Assembly: GCA_964347915.1 (NCBI GenBank)
Contig: CAYGAM010000005.1
Coordinates: forward strand, 1 to 45,577
Length of the DNA stretch: 45,577 nt
Origin: CAYGAM01 sp964347915
GTDB taxonomy: Archaea > Thermoproteota > Nitrososphaeria > Nitrososphaerales > Nitrosopumilaceae
Direction of reading: 5' to 3'
Part shown: piece after piece, positions 30,407 through 38,911 of the stretch
Layout: every line of letters starts with the position of its first letter
Numbering within the stretch: position 1 is the first letter of the stretch
The notes under the pieces: model-generated
Seen by the model: only the letters and a program-made list of their open reading frames with translations
Told to the model about the DNA's origin: nothing
Database searches by the model: none
Program-made: the position numbers and the translations under genes

Positions 30407-31297
30407 TCACACAACGCCGTCCGCGCCGATATTTGTACATAGCGAGCCGCTGCTTGAAGATGCCGCCGCATCAACAATAGATATGATGTGGCCTCCGCCG
30501 CCGGCGCCTGTGATTTTCGAGCCGTACGATGCACCGTCCTCGTCCAGTATCATGGAATCAATCGCATTGTTTGAAACGCCTATCTCACGCAGCAGCTTTT
30601 GGCTTGACTTTATTGTGCGGCCCAGAGCTACAAGGTCCGCCTCCCTGATAGCTGGCAGAGCCGCGTCAACCAGAGATTCATGAGCGTCCATTATCTCTTG
30701 GAATCTTGGCCCGTCTGAGTCCTTGAATTTTCTTACCGCGCCCAGCATGTCGGCTGTCTTGTGGCGCAGCCCTGTATCCCTTATTCTCAGCCGCACTTGG
30801 GGGTGGGATATCTGCTTTGGGCCAGAATTTGCGTCGTACAGAATGGTTCCGCCGTACGCTGAGACGGCAGTATCAATTCCAGAGACTGGCAGCATCGTTC
30901 TCTCCGCGTCAAGCGACACCCTGAATGCTTCATTCCGGCTCAGCGGCTCTTTTCCCGTACTGTCAGCGCATACTGCGCCTGCAGCGCATGCTGCCGCCAC
31001 GCAAAAGGCAGACGACCATCCAAGCCCGCCGCCGCGAAGCTCAGTGCAGCCTGATTCGATGCGCATTCCGTGCTTTGCGCCGTACATTTTTGCCACGCGA
31101 AGCACTGCATCAGCAATCACCCTGCTGTAGTCGTCTTTGCGCATGCTGCCGTACTCTGAGCCGTTTACGACAATGGCATCGTCCTTTTCTGCTGATACGG
31201 CAACGCGGCTCTCTATTGCTGTGGCAATTGCCCTGGCGCCGTACACTACAAAATGCTCTCCAAGAATGATGGCCTTGCAGGGGGCCGATGCAATCAT
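30407..31297 (-). CDS. mvk: Mevalonate kinase
   Basis: 296-aa GHMP kinase. MIASAPCKAIILGEHFVVYG is the family N-terminus; the phosphate-binding loop is GGGLGWSSAF (usually GLGSSAA, so a Trp is inserted or substituted), and GAGGGGHIISI is motif 3. It makes mevalonate 5-phosphate. The ATG at 31297 overlaps the stop of the MEMO1-family gene (ATGA, 31297-31294). Neighbours IPK and downstream isoprenoid genes support the call over other GHMP kinases. Confidence 0.93.
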   Translation of the reverse strand: MIASAPCKAIILGEHFVVYGARAIATAIESRVAVSAEKDDAIVVNGSEYGSMRKDDYSRVIADAVLRVAKMYGAKHGMRIESGCTELRGGGLGWSSAFCVAAACAAGAVCADSTGKEPLSRNEAFRVSLDAERTMLPVSGIDTAVSAYGGTILYDANSGPKQISHPQVRLRIRDTGLRHKTADMLGAVRKFKDSDGPRFQEIMDAHESLVDAALPAIREADLVALGRTIKSSQKLLREIGVSNNAIDSMILDEDGASYGSKITGAGGGGHIISIVDAAASSSSGSLCTNIGADGVV

Positions 31298-32091
31298 GCA
31301 AACGCCACCGAGCAGTATCCTACAACGGAACTCTTGTCTGATGTGACATCGCCGCTTGTCCCGTACCTTAAAAGCGAGCCCTTTTTGGCTCCGCGCAGCC
31401 TGGCAGCAGCAATGGCAGCTGCCATTGGACCGTACCCGCACGCGCTGATGCAAAGCCGCTCTAGCGCATCGTACATGCCCTTTACATCCATTTTGAGAAT
31501 GCATTCCAGCAGGATGCCGTCCTTTCTGCGCGCATTCTCATCAGACTCGTAATGCGTAAGATCAGACGATGCAAGTATCATGGCATCCTTTGATTCTGCA
31601 AGGCCTGCAACTGCCCTGCCCAGGCTGCATGCCGCCTCCATTGACTGGTCTGCCATCAGAACCGGCACAAGCTCAAAGCCTGAATGCCTGTACTGGAGCA
31701 TTGGAACCAGCACCTCAATGCTGTGCTCTTTTTTGTGGGATTCATAGTCTGCGATAACACCGCATCTTTCGGCCAGGTACGATGCATTGTCAGCTCCTAT
31801 TGGAACAGATCCGAGCGGCGTCTCCCATGAGCAGTCCGAGAGGGTAGTCATGTTGCCGCCTATTCCATAATGATTCGGTCCGATGACTATTACGGTACGC
31901 CTGTGCGGCATGATATCAAAGAGCGGGGCTGCCACCGCACCGGAATACATGTATCCTGCATGAGGCGATATGCCTGCAACAATGCTCTCGTCGGGCGCGC
32001 AGGCGCGGCTGTCTTTTGATATGCTGTGCCGCAGTTTTTGCGATTCAGCCGGATAAAACGCTCCTGCTACTGCAGGAGTCCTAATCCGCAT
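31294..32091 (-). CDS. MEMO1 family protein
   Basis: 265-aa member of the MEMO1 family: RTPAVAGAFYPAESQKL, GISPHAGYMYSGAVAAPLF, IGPNHYGIGG and SSDLTHYE carry the conserved His residues of the dioxygenase-like fold. The function in archaea is unsettled, but the gene is a regular neighbour of rpsB and mvk. The ATG overlaps the rpsB stop by one base (TAATG). Confidence 0.93.
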   Translation of the reverse strand: MRIRTPAVAGAFYPAESQKLRHSISKDSRACAPDESIVAGISPHAGYMYSGAVAAPLFDIMPHRRTVIVIGPNHYGIGGNMTTLSDCSWETPLGSVPIGADNASYLAERCGVIADYESHKKEHSIEVLVPMLQYRHSGFELVPVLMADQSMEAACSLGRAVAGLAESKDAMILASSDLTHYESDENARRKDGILLECILKMDVKGMYDALERLCISACGYGPMAAAIAAARLRGAKKGSLLRYGTSGDVTSDKSSVVGYCSVAFA

Positions 32092-32696
32092 TATTCTGCC
32101 TCGTCTATGCTCTTTGTCTCAAAGTATTCGACGGCATGCTCAAACTCGTCCTCGCTTGCAATATCGCCCCTGTCGATTAGGATCTCCCTTGCAAGAAGCC
32201 AGTATACGGCAGCCAGGGCTGTCCTTCCCCTGTTGTTTGCGGGTATTACAAGATCTATCTTTGACGTAATGTTGTCCGTATTTGCCACTCCTATTACCGG
32301 AATGCCGGCATTGGTGGCTTCGGTTATCGTCTGCATGTCCACCTCGGGGTCCGATATCAATACGATTTTGGGCTCGATATAGTACGGCAGCGACGGATTG
32401 GTAAGCGTGCCCGGCATAAACCTTCCAAGCTTGGGGGCAGCTCCTGTTATCTCGCAAAACTTTTCAATCGGCGTTGCCGCATTCGCCCTTCCAGAGCATG
32501 CTATGATGTTGCCTGCTCCCGCCCTGTTGATGAATTTTGCCGCAGTCTCCAGGCGGTTCATTGTGATATCCAGGTCCAGCATGTAGAGGCCGTCGGGGTT
32601 TGGCTTTGTGATAAACGGCTTCATAAACTTGGTCTTGACCGGAGTCCCAACCCTGATTCCGGTGCGCTTTATGTCGGATAACTCGGTCTTGCTCAT
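32091..32696 (-). CDS. rpsB: 30S ribosomal protein S2
   Basis: 201-aa archaeal S2. Family landmarks: GTPVKTKFMKPFI, YMLDLDITMNRLETAAKFI, GRFMPGTLTNP, PKIVLISDPEVDMQTITEA and GIPVIGVANTDN. The ATG at 32696 is 7 nt after the enolase stop; the extension to 32723 lies inside eno. Confidence 0.96.
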   Translation of the reverse strand: MSKTELSDIKRTGIRVGTPVKTKFMKPFITKPNPDGLYMLDLDITMNRLETAAKFINRAGAGNIIACSGRANAATPIEKFCEITGAAPKLGRFMPGTLTNPSLPYYIEPKIVLISDPEVDMQTITEATNAGIPVIGVANTDNITSKIDLVIPANNRGRTALAAVYWLLAREILIDRGDIASEDEFEHAVEYFETKSIDEAE

Positions 32697-32703
32697 GACA
32701 ATT

Positions 32704-33930
32704 CTAGATTTTGGCCATGCCACATATTAATTCATTCTCTGATATTCGCAGCATCTCGTTGAGCTTGGCTACGCGCTCGCCGCCGAGTATGCCTGCCTTT
32801 AGCATCTTTGATCCCGTCGCTACGCCTACGTGCGTTATGTGGCTGTCTGCGGTCTCGCCCGACCGGTGCGATGTTACAAGTGAGATGCCGTTTCTGTTTG
32901 CCGTATCTGCAAATTTTAGGGCATCATACAAGGTGCCCGCCTGATTCACCTTTAGTATTGCCGCATTGCAGGAATCGGATGATATGGCCCGCTTCATTCT
33001 TGCGGCGTTTGTAGCTGTAAGGTCGTCGCCTGTTATCAGGACATTTGGAAACCTTTTTGCAAGTTCCGGCATCGAATGAAACGCGTCTTCGTGAAGCGGG
33101 TCTTCTGCATACGCCAGCTTGTACTTTGATATGATGCCTGACACGAACTCTATCTGCTCGCCTGGACTGTTTTCAAACCCGCCCCGCTCGTACGCGTATT
33201 TTCCGTTCCGCCACTGCGTTGAAGCTGCAAAGTCCACGCCAAGCGAGACATCCTGTCCTATAACGTACCCCAGGCTCTCGCAGGCGGAGACTGCCATGTC
33301 CAGCGCCTGGATGTTGTCCGCTTTTGGCGCCCATCCGCCCTCGTCCCCCCTGCCGTTTGTAAATGCGGGATCCTTTTTGCGCAGCAGCCTTCCAAGTTCT
33401 CGGTGGACGGCAAAGTTTCTCTCCAGCGCGTCGGCAAGGGTTTTGGCGCCCGTCGGCGCAACCAGAATCTCCTGAATATCCGGAGTGCCCGGTCCCGCAT
33501 GGGCTCCGCCGCCCAGGATGTTTCCGAGCGGATACGGCATTCTAAACTGCTCTGATCTTGAAAGCATGCTAAAGAACGGCGCCTTTCTCTGCTTTGCCGC
33601 CGCGTCCACTGCAGCCATTGAGACGGCATACGCCAAAGAGCCGCCCGCCTTGCTGTAGTCTTCCGAGTCGTCGATCTCCCTGAATGCATTGTGCACTTCA
33701 AAAATGTCTGCCGGGTCAAGCCCGACAAATTTTTTCTCATTCTTCTTTAGAATTGCCAGGCTTGCTTCAGGCCCGCCGCTCGGAAAGCTTTTGGCCTCTG
33801 CTGCTCCCACGCTTGCGCCTGACGGCGCGGCCGCCCTGCCTGCATAATCATGATCCGCCTTTATTTCGACTTCGATGCTTTTGCTTCCGCGGCTGTTGTA
33901 TACAATGCGACCCTGTATGGCGGTAATCAA
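32704..33930 (-). CDS. eno: Enolase
   Basis: 408-aa enolase interconverting 2-phosphoglycerate and phosphoenolpyruvate. VYNSRGSKSIEVEI, APSGASVGAAEA, GDEGGWAPK, AEDPLHEDAF, TGDDLTATNAARM, KVNQAGTLYDAL and SHRSGETAD supply the catalytic Glu/Lys and Mg ligands (SHRSGET is the active-site signature). The start is a TTG at 33930, one base after the rpoN stop; no ATG fits the family N-terminus. Part of the rpoN-eno-rpsB operon. Confidence 0.96.
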   Translation of the reverse strand: MITAIQGRIVYNSRGSKSIEVEIKADHDYAGRAAAPSGASVGAAEAKSFPSGGPEASLAILKKNEKKFVGLDPADIFEVHNAFREIDDSEDYSKAGGSLAYAVSMAAVDAAAKQRKAPFFSMLSRSEQFRMPYPLGNILGGGAHAGPGTPDIQEILVAPTGAKTLADALERNFAVHRELGRLLRKKDPAFTNGRGDEGGWAPKADNIQALDMAVSACESLGYVIGQDVSLGVDFAASTQWRNGKYAYERGGFENSPGEQIEFVSGIISKYKLAYAEDPLHEDAFHSMPELAKRFPNVLITGDDLTATNAARMKRAISSDSCNAAILKVNQAGTLYDALKFADTANRNGISLVTSHRSGETADSHITHVGVATGSKMLKAGILGGERVAKLNEMLRISENELICGMAKI

Positions 33931-33931
33931 T

Positions 33932-34168
33932 CTACGCCATCTCGGATTCTACTTCTTCGTGCCTCTTTTGAACTGCCTCGTAAAACGGGACAATCTGCTG
34001 TATGGTTTCAACCGACGTGAGCATCATTCTTCGGCAGCAGTATCTTGCTATGCCGAGCGAATCAAGGACGGCTGCCGGGCTTTCTTCGCCTTTGAGCCTC
34101 TCCTGATAATCCTTGTACTTGTCTGCAATCAAATTACCGCACGTAAAACAGCGCACTGGTATGAGCAC
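33932..34168 (-). CDS. rpoN: RNA polymerase subunit N (Rpb10)
   Basis: 78-aa small subunit of archaeal RNA polymerase. The zinc site is formed by CFTCG near the N-terminus and YCCRRM further on; VLIPVRCFTCGNLIADKY matches the family start. A GTG at 34168 is the likely start: the TTTTATA element is centred 26 nt upstream (about 34194), whereas an upstream ATG at 34186 would overlap it. The C-terminus extends about ten residues beyond the usual length. First gene of the operon that runs through eno, rpsB, MEMO1, mvk and ipk. Confidence 0.94.
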   Translation of the reverse strand: MLIPVRCFTCGNLIADKYKDYQERLKGEESPAAVLDSLGIARYCCRRMMLTSVETIQQIVPFYEAVQKRHEEVESEMA

Positions 34169-34217
34169 AAACCCGAATGCAATCAAGGATTATAAAAACC
34201 CTGTAGAAATTATTGAT

Positions 34218-34302
34218 GCGGGCGTCGCCCAGCCTGGCCAAAGGCGCTAGCTTGAGGGGCTAGTCTCTTAGGAGTTCGTGGGTTCAAATCCCATCGCCCG
34301 CA
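34218..34302 (+). tRNA. tRNA-Leu (GAG)
   Basis: Acceptor stem GCGGGCG (34218-34224) pairs with CGCCCGC (34295-34301), discriminator A at 34302. Anticodon arm CTAGC-TTGAGGG-GCTAG gives anticodon GAG. A long variable arm (TCTCTTAGGAGTT) and the GGTTCAAATCC T-arm confirm a class II tRNA-Leu. CCA is not encoded; no intron. Divergent from rpoN, 50 nt from its GTG start. Confidence 0.96.
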
Positions 34303-35402
34303 TTCAATGCGGCTCGGAATGGCGGCGCGGCGCGCCTCTGTGCGGCGTGCACTGAGTCGCGACGCGCGGCATGCCGCGCCGGATGCCGGCAGGCCGAATG
34401 CCGTGCATTATGCCTGGCGCCGCACCTGGCATCACACCGCATTTCATTGAGCCTGTTCCATGGCCTCTGGCCTGACCGGCATCTGATCCCGTCCTAGACT
34501 GGCATCAGCGCTGGCTGCCTTGCATTGCTGCCGCCCTGCCGATTCATCTTCTGCATGGGGCGATCCCGGACTTTGCCTCACGCATCATGCTGTCTCATTT
34601 AGCGGCATTAAGATCTATCAGAACATTCGCTCCAGTGCTGGCGCAGCGATCTCAGCCGGCCGCCTGCAGCAGTGATCAGCCGCACGCTTTCCGGCGCCGC
34701 CTGCTTTCCAGCCTCTTTCTTTGAGCGGCTTTATGCCTTGCCCTCCTTCCAATTGCCTTCGCGCGGGCAGCTGCTGCGCGCCGCCGCTGTCCTCGTCCTG
34801 TGAAACTGAGTTTATGCTTGCCGTTATGCCGGTTTTTATGGTGAGATCGCCCTGGCATTTTGATATTTTCTCAAGCCGCATGCGCCTTCTGCGTATATGG
34901 CATCAACGGCAGGCTCTGGTACGGCTGCCTGAACGGCATGCAGAATCGCCGCTCCTGTCTTGATGTTGCTTGCCTGTGGCGCCTTTTTTGCCCAGCCGCC
35001 GCCAGCCTTGCCGGCAGTTCTGTACGAGGCGGCATCCTGCGGCTCAGAAAAGCATGCCGCCGGATAATTTGGGACAGCAGCGGCCGCACGCCGCGCCAAG
35101 TTTTTTGGACAGCCAATCTTCCGGTTGCCGCATGGATGCCGCAGATTGCGAGCGACATGCGGCGCAGTACAAGGCGGACAGCTGGATCCGGGGTGGCGGT
35201 TTTAGGCCTGGCGCTTTTGAAGCGGCGGCATTCTGCTCCCACTTCCGCTCGCAACCATTGCACTGAAAAATCACTATCTGCGCCTGTATTTCCAATGCAG
35301 TGCGGCATTCCTCTTGATTGGAAGCATAATCCCAATAGTTTCGACGCCCGCGGAGGACGCTGACAGGATGCAAGACGCCGATGCCAGAGTTTGCGCCCCA
35401 GC
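34303..35402. other. Long gene-poor, GC-rich stretch
   Basis: 1.1 kb with no supportable gene. Open frames on both strands (e.g. 34871-35542 minus, 34860-35363 plus) are rich in Arg, Ala, Cys and His and have the look of translated GC-rich noncoding DNA. The sequence is dense in GCCGC/CATGC words and holds a 16-bp perfect palindrome (GCGCGGCATGCCGCGC, 34364-34379). One minus frame (35044-35373) contains CNGCERKW and CAACRS, which might be a decayed zinc ribbon. Confidence 0.45.
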
Positions 35403-35912
35403 TTAGCGGGGCAGGCGGCCGGCGGACGCGGCACTGCCGGTACTGCTTCCGGCACCGATCTTCCTGAAGAGCATTGTTGCGTCCCTGTCGTTAAACGTAA
35501 TCTCGTACATCTTGAACAGCTGTCTGCGTCCCAAAAGAGCACTCTTTTTCCAATTCACATTATCCGGATCCTTTTCTGGAATCAGGACATCTACCATGCC
35601 AATGGTCACAGAAATTCTTCTGTAAGTGATTTCAAGGTGCATCTTTGTCTTTGTCGCGAATCTGCCTCCTACGCCTATGGAGTGAGACTTTTCTGCACGG
35701 CTCAGGTCTATTTTTAACCATTCTGCCATACGCCTAGAAATGAAGCAGGAATCTGCTCCGGAATCAACCAGGCCGCGGACGCACAGTTCGGGATTGGTAT
35801 CATCGTCTGCACTTTCAGGACTTTTTCGTATTACTGCTACAGCCATGGGATATCTTATCCTGATTTTTCCGTCCTCGCTGACAAAGTAACCCGTACTGCA
35901 ATTGAACTTCAT
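35403..35912 (-). CDS. Retropepsin-like aspartic protease
   Basis: 169-aa protein with a single aspartic protease half-site: GLVDSGADSCFIS (catalytic D50-S-G) preceded by beta strands, a flap-like GVGGRFATKTK region and a closing LLGRRQLFKMYEITFN strand, the layout of retroviral-type and Ddi1-like proteases that work as dimers. The last 20 residues are Gly/Ser/Ala-rich and disordered. No signal peptide, so intracellular. It lies 42 nt downstream of a DUF5678-like gene on the same strand. Substrate unknown. Confidence 0.75.
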   Translation of the reverse strand: MKFNCSTGYFVSEDGKIRIRYPMAVAVIRKSPESADDDTNPELCVRGLVDSGADSCFISRRMAEWLKIDLSRAEKSHSIGVGGRFATKTKMHLEITYRRISVTIGMVDVLIPEKDPDNVNWKKSALLGRRQLFKMYEITFNDRDATMLFRKIGAGSSTGSAASAGRLPR

Positions 35913-35954
35913 TATATCAGTAGAACAGCTTTGTCATACATATCAAGGATCCAG

Positions 35955-36170
35955 TCAAAAAACGTATGAAGTTTCTTCCAGACTTGCCGGAATGTGTTCA
36001 ACAAATGGTGTTTTTCCATTTGTCTTCTTTATGAACTCCCTGCACACATCATGGAGATCTTCGCCCGAGGCAATGATCTCCCTGCCAGAAACTGCGATCC
36101 ATTTCCCCCTGTACGGCTCAAGGTCCTTTACCCTCAGCGAGTTCAGAAACTCATCTTCCTCGCATGACAT
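35955..36170 (-). CDS. DUF5678-like small protein
   Basis: 71-aa protein with the pattern of the archaeal DUF5678 domain: LEPYRGKWIAVSGREIIASG, then DLHDVCREFIKKTNGKTPFV and a final strand ending EHIPAS. These proteins are small alpha/beta units of unknown role that often lie next to retropepsin-like genes, as here. The ATG at 36170 is preferred to the TTG at 36179. A TTTTAATA element lies about 43 nt upstream, so a short leader is possible. Confidence 0.65.
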   Translation of the reverse strand: MSCEEDEFLNSLRVKDLEPYRGKWIAVSGREIIASGEDLHDVCREFIKKTNGKTPFVEHIPASLEETSYVF

Positions 36171-36452
36171 TGCCTGCAAACCTCATGATACATGTTACGC
36201 AAAGCCTGCTATTAAAATTCTGGCAAGTTTATTCCATAACTGTGATTCTGGACGCAAAAGATTGACTGTTTTGCGCATTCGGACATGATCATGGAACAGG
36301 CTTGCGCCATGCTGAATATTGTACGCGATCTCATGCCGGATGCCGTCTCGTACTAGATACAATCTTGCATCAGATACAATCCCGCACCGGATGTTATTTC
36401 ATGCCGGATGCCGTGCAGAATGCCGCACCGGCATCATTCCAGCGTTTGGAAA

Positions 36453-37094
36453 TTACAAGGGCTGTTCTGCGCCGTATTTGCTCATGGACTGCATCAGCTT
36501 TGTCCTGCGAATCTCTTCGGTCAGGGCAGCGCGCGCTCCTTCCACCTGAATCCTGTTTGAGTCTATCTTTCTTCGAGCATCCTTTATGATCTTGTCGTGC
36601 ATGGCAAGCGGATACAGCATGTTGAACAATTCCTCCATTATCGCAAACGCCTGCTCGGCGCCTTCCAGCCTGCCGCATCGGATGCAGTCAAGAGTCATTC
36701 TCTTCAGTTCGCCCACGCAGTCAAGCAGCCCCAGCGCGTACGATTCGCCGGAGACGCCCAGACTGTTCCGTCCTGGAATCCGCCCGCCCTGGGCTATTGC
36801 AACAAGCGACTGCGCCTCAACTAGTTCCTGCTCCGGCAATGCAAGATATTTTCCAAGGTCGCCGCGCGCCTTTTTCTGATGCTCCTTTAGCATGGCATGA
36901 GCCTTTGACGCCTTGGCAGCTGCCGACTTGATATCTCCGCCGTGCACCAGTATGATTGCCTGGCTGCAGAGTATTACAACATCTCTTGTATTTCTGATCA
37001 GGTGCTCTCTTGTCTTGCCTGCTTTGCTACTCTCGCGGGATATTGCCGCAAGCGATGATCTTGCATCCCTAAGAGCCGGCCTGCAAGGCATCAT
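36453..37094 (-). CDS. Translin family protein
   Basis: 213-aa all-helical protein with the translin pattern: REHLIRNTRDVVILCSQAI, HGGDIKSAAAKASKAHAML, EQELVEAQSLVAIAQGGRIP, GESYALGLLDCVGELKRMTL and DCIRCGRLEGAEQAFAIME, where the family has G-x-x-E-L-R-R and D-x-I-R-x-G. Archaeal translins form octameric shells that bind and can cleave RNA. The start may be either of the two first Met codons (37094 or 37091). No operon partner. Confidence 0.85.
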   Translation of the reverse strand: MMPCRPALRDARSSLAAISRESSKAGKTREHLIRNTRDVVILCSQAIILVHGGDIKSAAAKASKAHAMLKEHQKKARGDLGKYLALPEQELVEAQSLVAIAQGGRIPGRNSLGVSGESYALGLLDCVGELKRMTLDCIRCGRLEGAEQAFAIMEELFNMLYPLAMHDKIIKDARRKIDSNRIQVEGARAALTEEIRRTKLMQSMSKYGAEQPL

Positions 37095-37324
37095 GCCGCA
37101 TTGCCTCCATTGCGGTACGATACCCGGAATGCAATAAAGCCGTTTTGCGCAAGTCCTGACTGCGGCTGCAGGCGTTGCTGCCCAAAAGAACCTGCCTGCG
37201 CGCCGCTCTGTGTAGCATTATTGGCAGAAAAGCGCGGACTGTTCCATGACCACTCACTCAGGCACGCAAAAAAAGCAGGTCTTTTGCGTCTGAAACTGCT
37301 GCTGCGGGCATGCCGGCGCCGCCC

Positions 37325-38908
37325 CTATCCTATCTTCCGCAACTTTCTGTTGTACGCCACGCCGAACCTGTGGGCCTCGTCTCTTGCATGCTGGAGTATT
37401 TTAGAGCCGCCGCTGTCCTTTGGAATGCCTGCAACCCTGCCGCCTGAATCAAACACTTCTTCCAGGCGCTTTGCAATGGATATGCATTCAAGGCTGACGC
37501 CTGCTCCGCGCAGCGCGCCCTTCGCTGCGCCAAGCTGCCCTGGCCCGCCGTCAATCAGGACAATGTCCGGCATCTGGCCGCCTTCCCGCTTCAGCCGCCG
37601 ATACCTGCGTCCTACCACTTCGGCAATCATCGCATAGTCGTCCCGCCCATGGACCGTCCTTATCCTGAACTTTCTGTATCCGCTCTTGTCCGGAACGCCG
37701 TCCACAAATCTGGACATTGCGCCCACGGCATAGTCGAAGCCGTGGTTCGATATGTCAAAGCACTCAATAACGCGGGGCGCGCGCTTAAGCTTCAGCGCCT
37801 CCTGCAGTTCGGCAATGCCCGGCTGCGCGCCGCTTGACTGAATCAGGTCTATGTTCCTCATTATCAGCCTTATCATCTGCCGCCTTTTGCCGCCTTTGGG
37901 AGCCGTGATGCACACGTCAAATCCTGCCTTATCGGACAGCAGGCGCTTCAGCACGGCCGCATTGTCCGGCATCTCGCTGGCTATTATGCTCTTTGGAATC
38001 GCATGGGTCGTATAATACTGAAACAGAAAGTTGCCGAACGTATTGTCCGCCATTGCATCAAACGAAAACCTGTCCGTATCCCGAATCACTCCGTGCCGCT
38101 GCTTTAGCGTCATGACAAGAGCCGTTCCACCCTCGATTCTTATTCCAAAATAGTCCTCGTCGGGCATGCTTCCGGCATATTCCATCTTCTGCTCGGATCG
38201 CAGGCTTCCCAGCCGCTGCAATGTATCCCTGATCTCCAACGCCCTCTCGTACTGCTGGCGTTCTGCCGCCTCTGCCATCTCTTCTTTCAGCCTTGCCGAA
38301 AACTCCGCCATTCCGTCCCTGCCCATTAATACCCGGCCCAGGTCCTCCACATGCCTGCCGTACTTTTCCTGAGCCCAGGCAAACTCGCACGGGGCCTCGC
38401 AGTTGCCCAGGTGATACTCCAGGCACGCCTTTTTGGGCAGCGTCTTGCATATTCTGATCTTAAACGCCTTGCGCAGCGTTCCTACTGTGAGCAGCTTGGA
38501 GCTGCCGTGGGTAAACGGCCCGTACACCTTTCCCTCACCAAGAAACTTGCCTGTTCTAGTCCGGCGGGTAACGAGCAGCCTGGGATACTTTTCATTTGTA
38601 ATGCGCAGGTACGTATACCTCTGCTGATCCTTCAGCTCGATATTGTACATCGGCCTGTGCCGCTTTATCAGGTTTGACTCGAGCAGAAATGCCTCGCTCT
38701 CGCCGTCCGTCAGGACGAACTCGATATCCGCAATCTTCTCCACCAGCTTTTGCGTCTTGAAATCCTGATTCCTTGCAAAGTATGATCTTATGCGCTTTTT
38801 CAGGCTCTTTGCCTTGCCGATGTAGATTATCGATCCCTTGGAGTCCTTCATCAGGTATACGCCGGACTGGTCCGGAGCGGCCGCCTTTTTATTCTCCTCC
38901 AAGCCCAT
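37325..38908 (-). CDS. uvrC: Excinuclease ABC subunit C
   Basis: 527-aa UvrC, the nuclease making both incisions in nucleotide excision repair. N-terminal GIY-YIG domain (SGVYLMKDSKGSIIYIGKAK, with R41-type Arg in KKRIRSYF), Cys-rich CKTLPKKACLEYHLGNCEAPC, UvrB-binding helices (EMAEAAERQQYERALEIRD), and the RNase H-like domain (ECFDISNHGFDYAVGAMSRF, VLIDGGPGQLGAA, RDEAHRFGVAYNRK). It stops right after the HRF-x-YNRKLRK segment, so the C-terminal helix-hairpin-helix pair of bacterial UvrC is absent. Follows uvrA by 3 nt; last gene of uvrBAC. Confidence 0.96.
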   Translation of the reverse strand: MGLEENKKAAAPDQSGVYLMKDSKGSIIYIGKAKSLKKRIRSYFARNQDFKTQKLVEKIADIEFVLTDGESEAFLLESNLIKRHRPMYNIELKDQQRYTYLRITNEKYPRLLVTRRTRTGKFLGEGKVYGPFTHGSSKLLTVGTLRKAFKIRICKTLPKKACLEYHLGNCEAPCEFAWAQEKYGRHVEDLGRVLMGRDGMAEFSARLKEEMAEAAERQQYERALEIRDTLQRLGSLRSEQKMEYAGSMPDEDYFGIRIEGGTALVMTLKQRHGVIRDTDRFSFDAMADNTFGNFLFQYYTTHAIPKSIIASEMPDNAAVLKRLLSDKAGFDVCITAPKGGKRRQMIRLIMRNIDLIQSSGAQPGIAELQEALKLKRAPRVIECFDISNHGFDYAVGAMSRFVDGVPDKSGYRKFRIRTVHGRDDYAMIAEVVGRRYRRLKREGGQMPDIVLIDGGPGQLGAAKGALRGAGVSLECISIAKRLEEVFDSGGRVAGIPKDSGGSKILQHARDEAHRFGVAYNRKLRKIG

Positions 38909-38911
38909 GCC

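Noticed and set aside
34871..35542. 223-aa minus-strand frame
   Set aside because: Overlaps the 3' part of the retropepsin-like gene in another frame, Arg/Ala/Cys-rich, no motif; frame open because of GC-rich composition.
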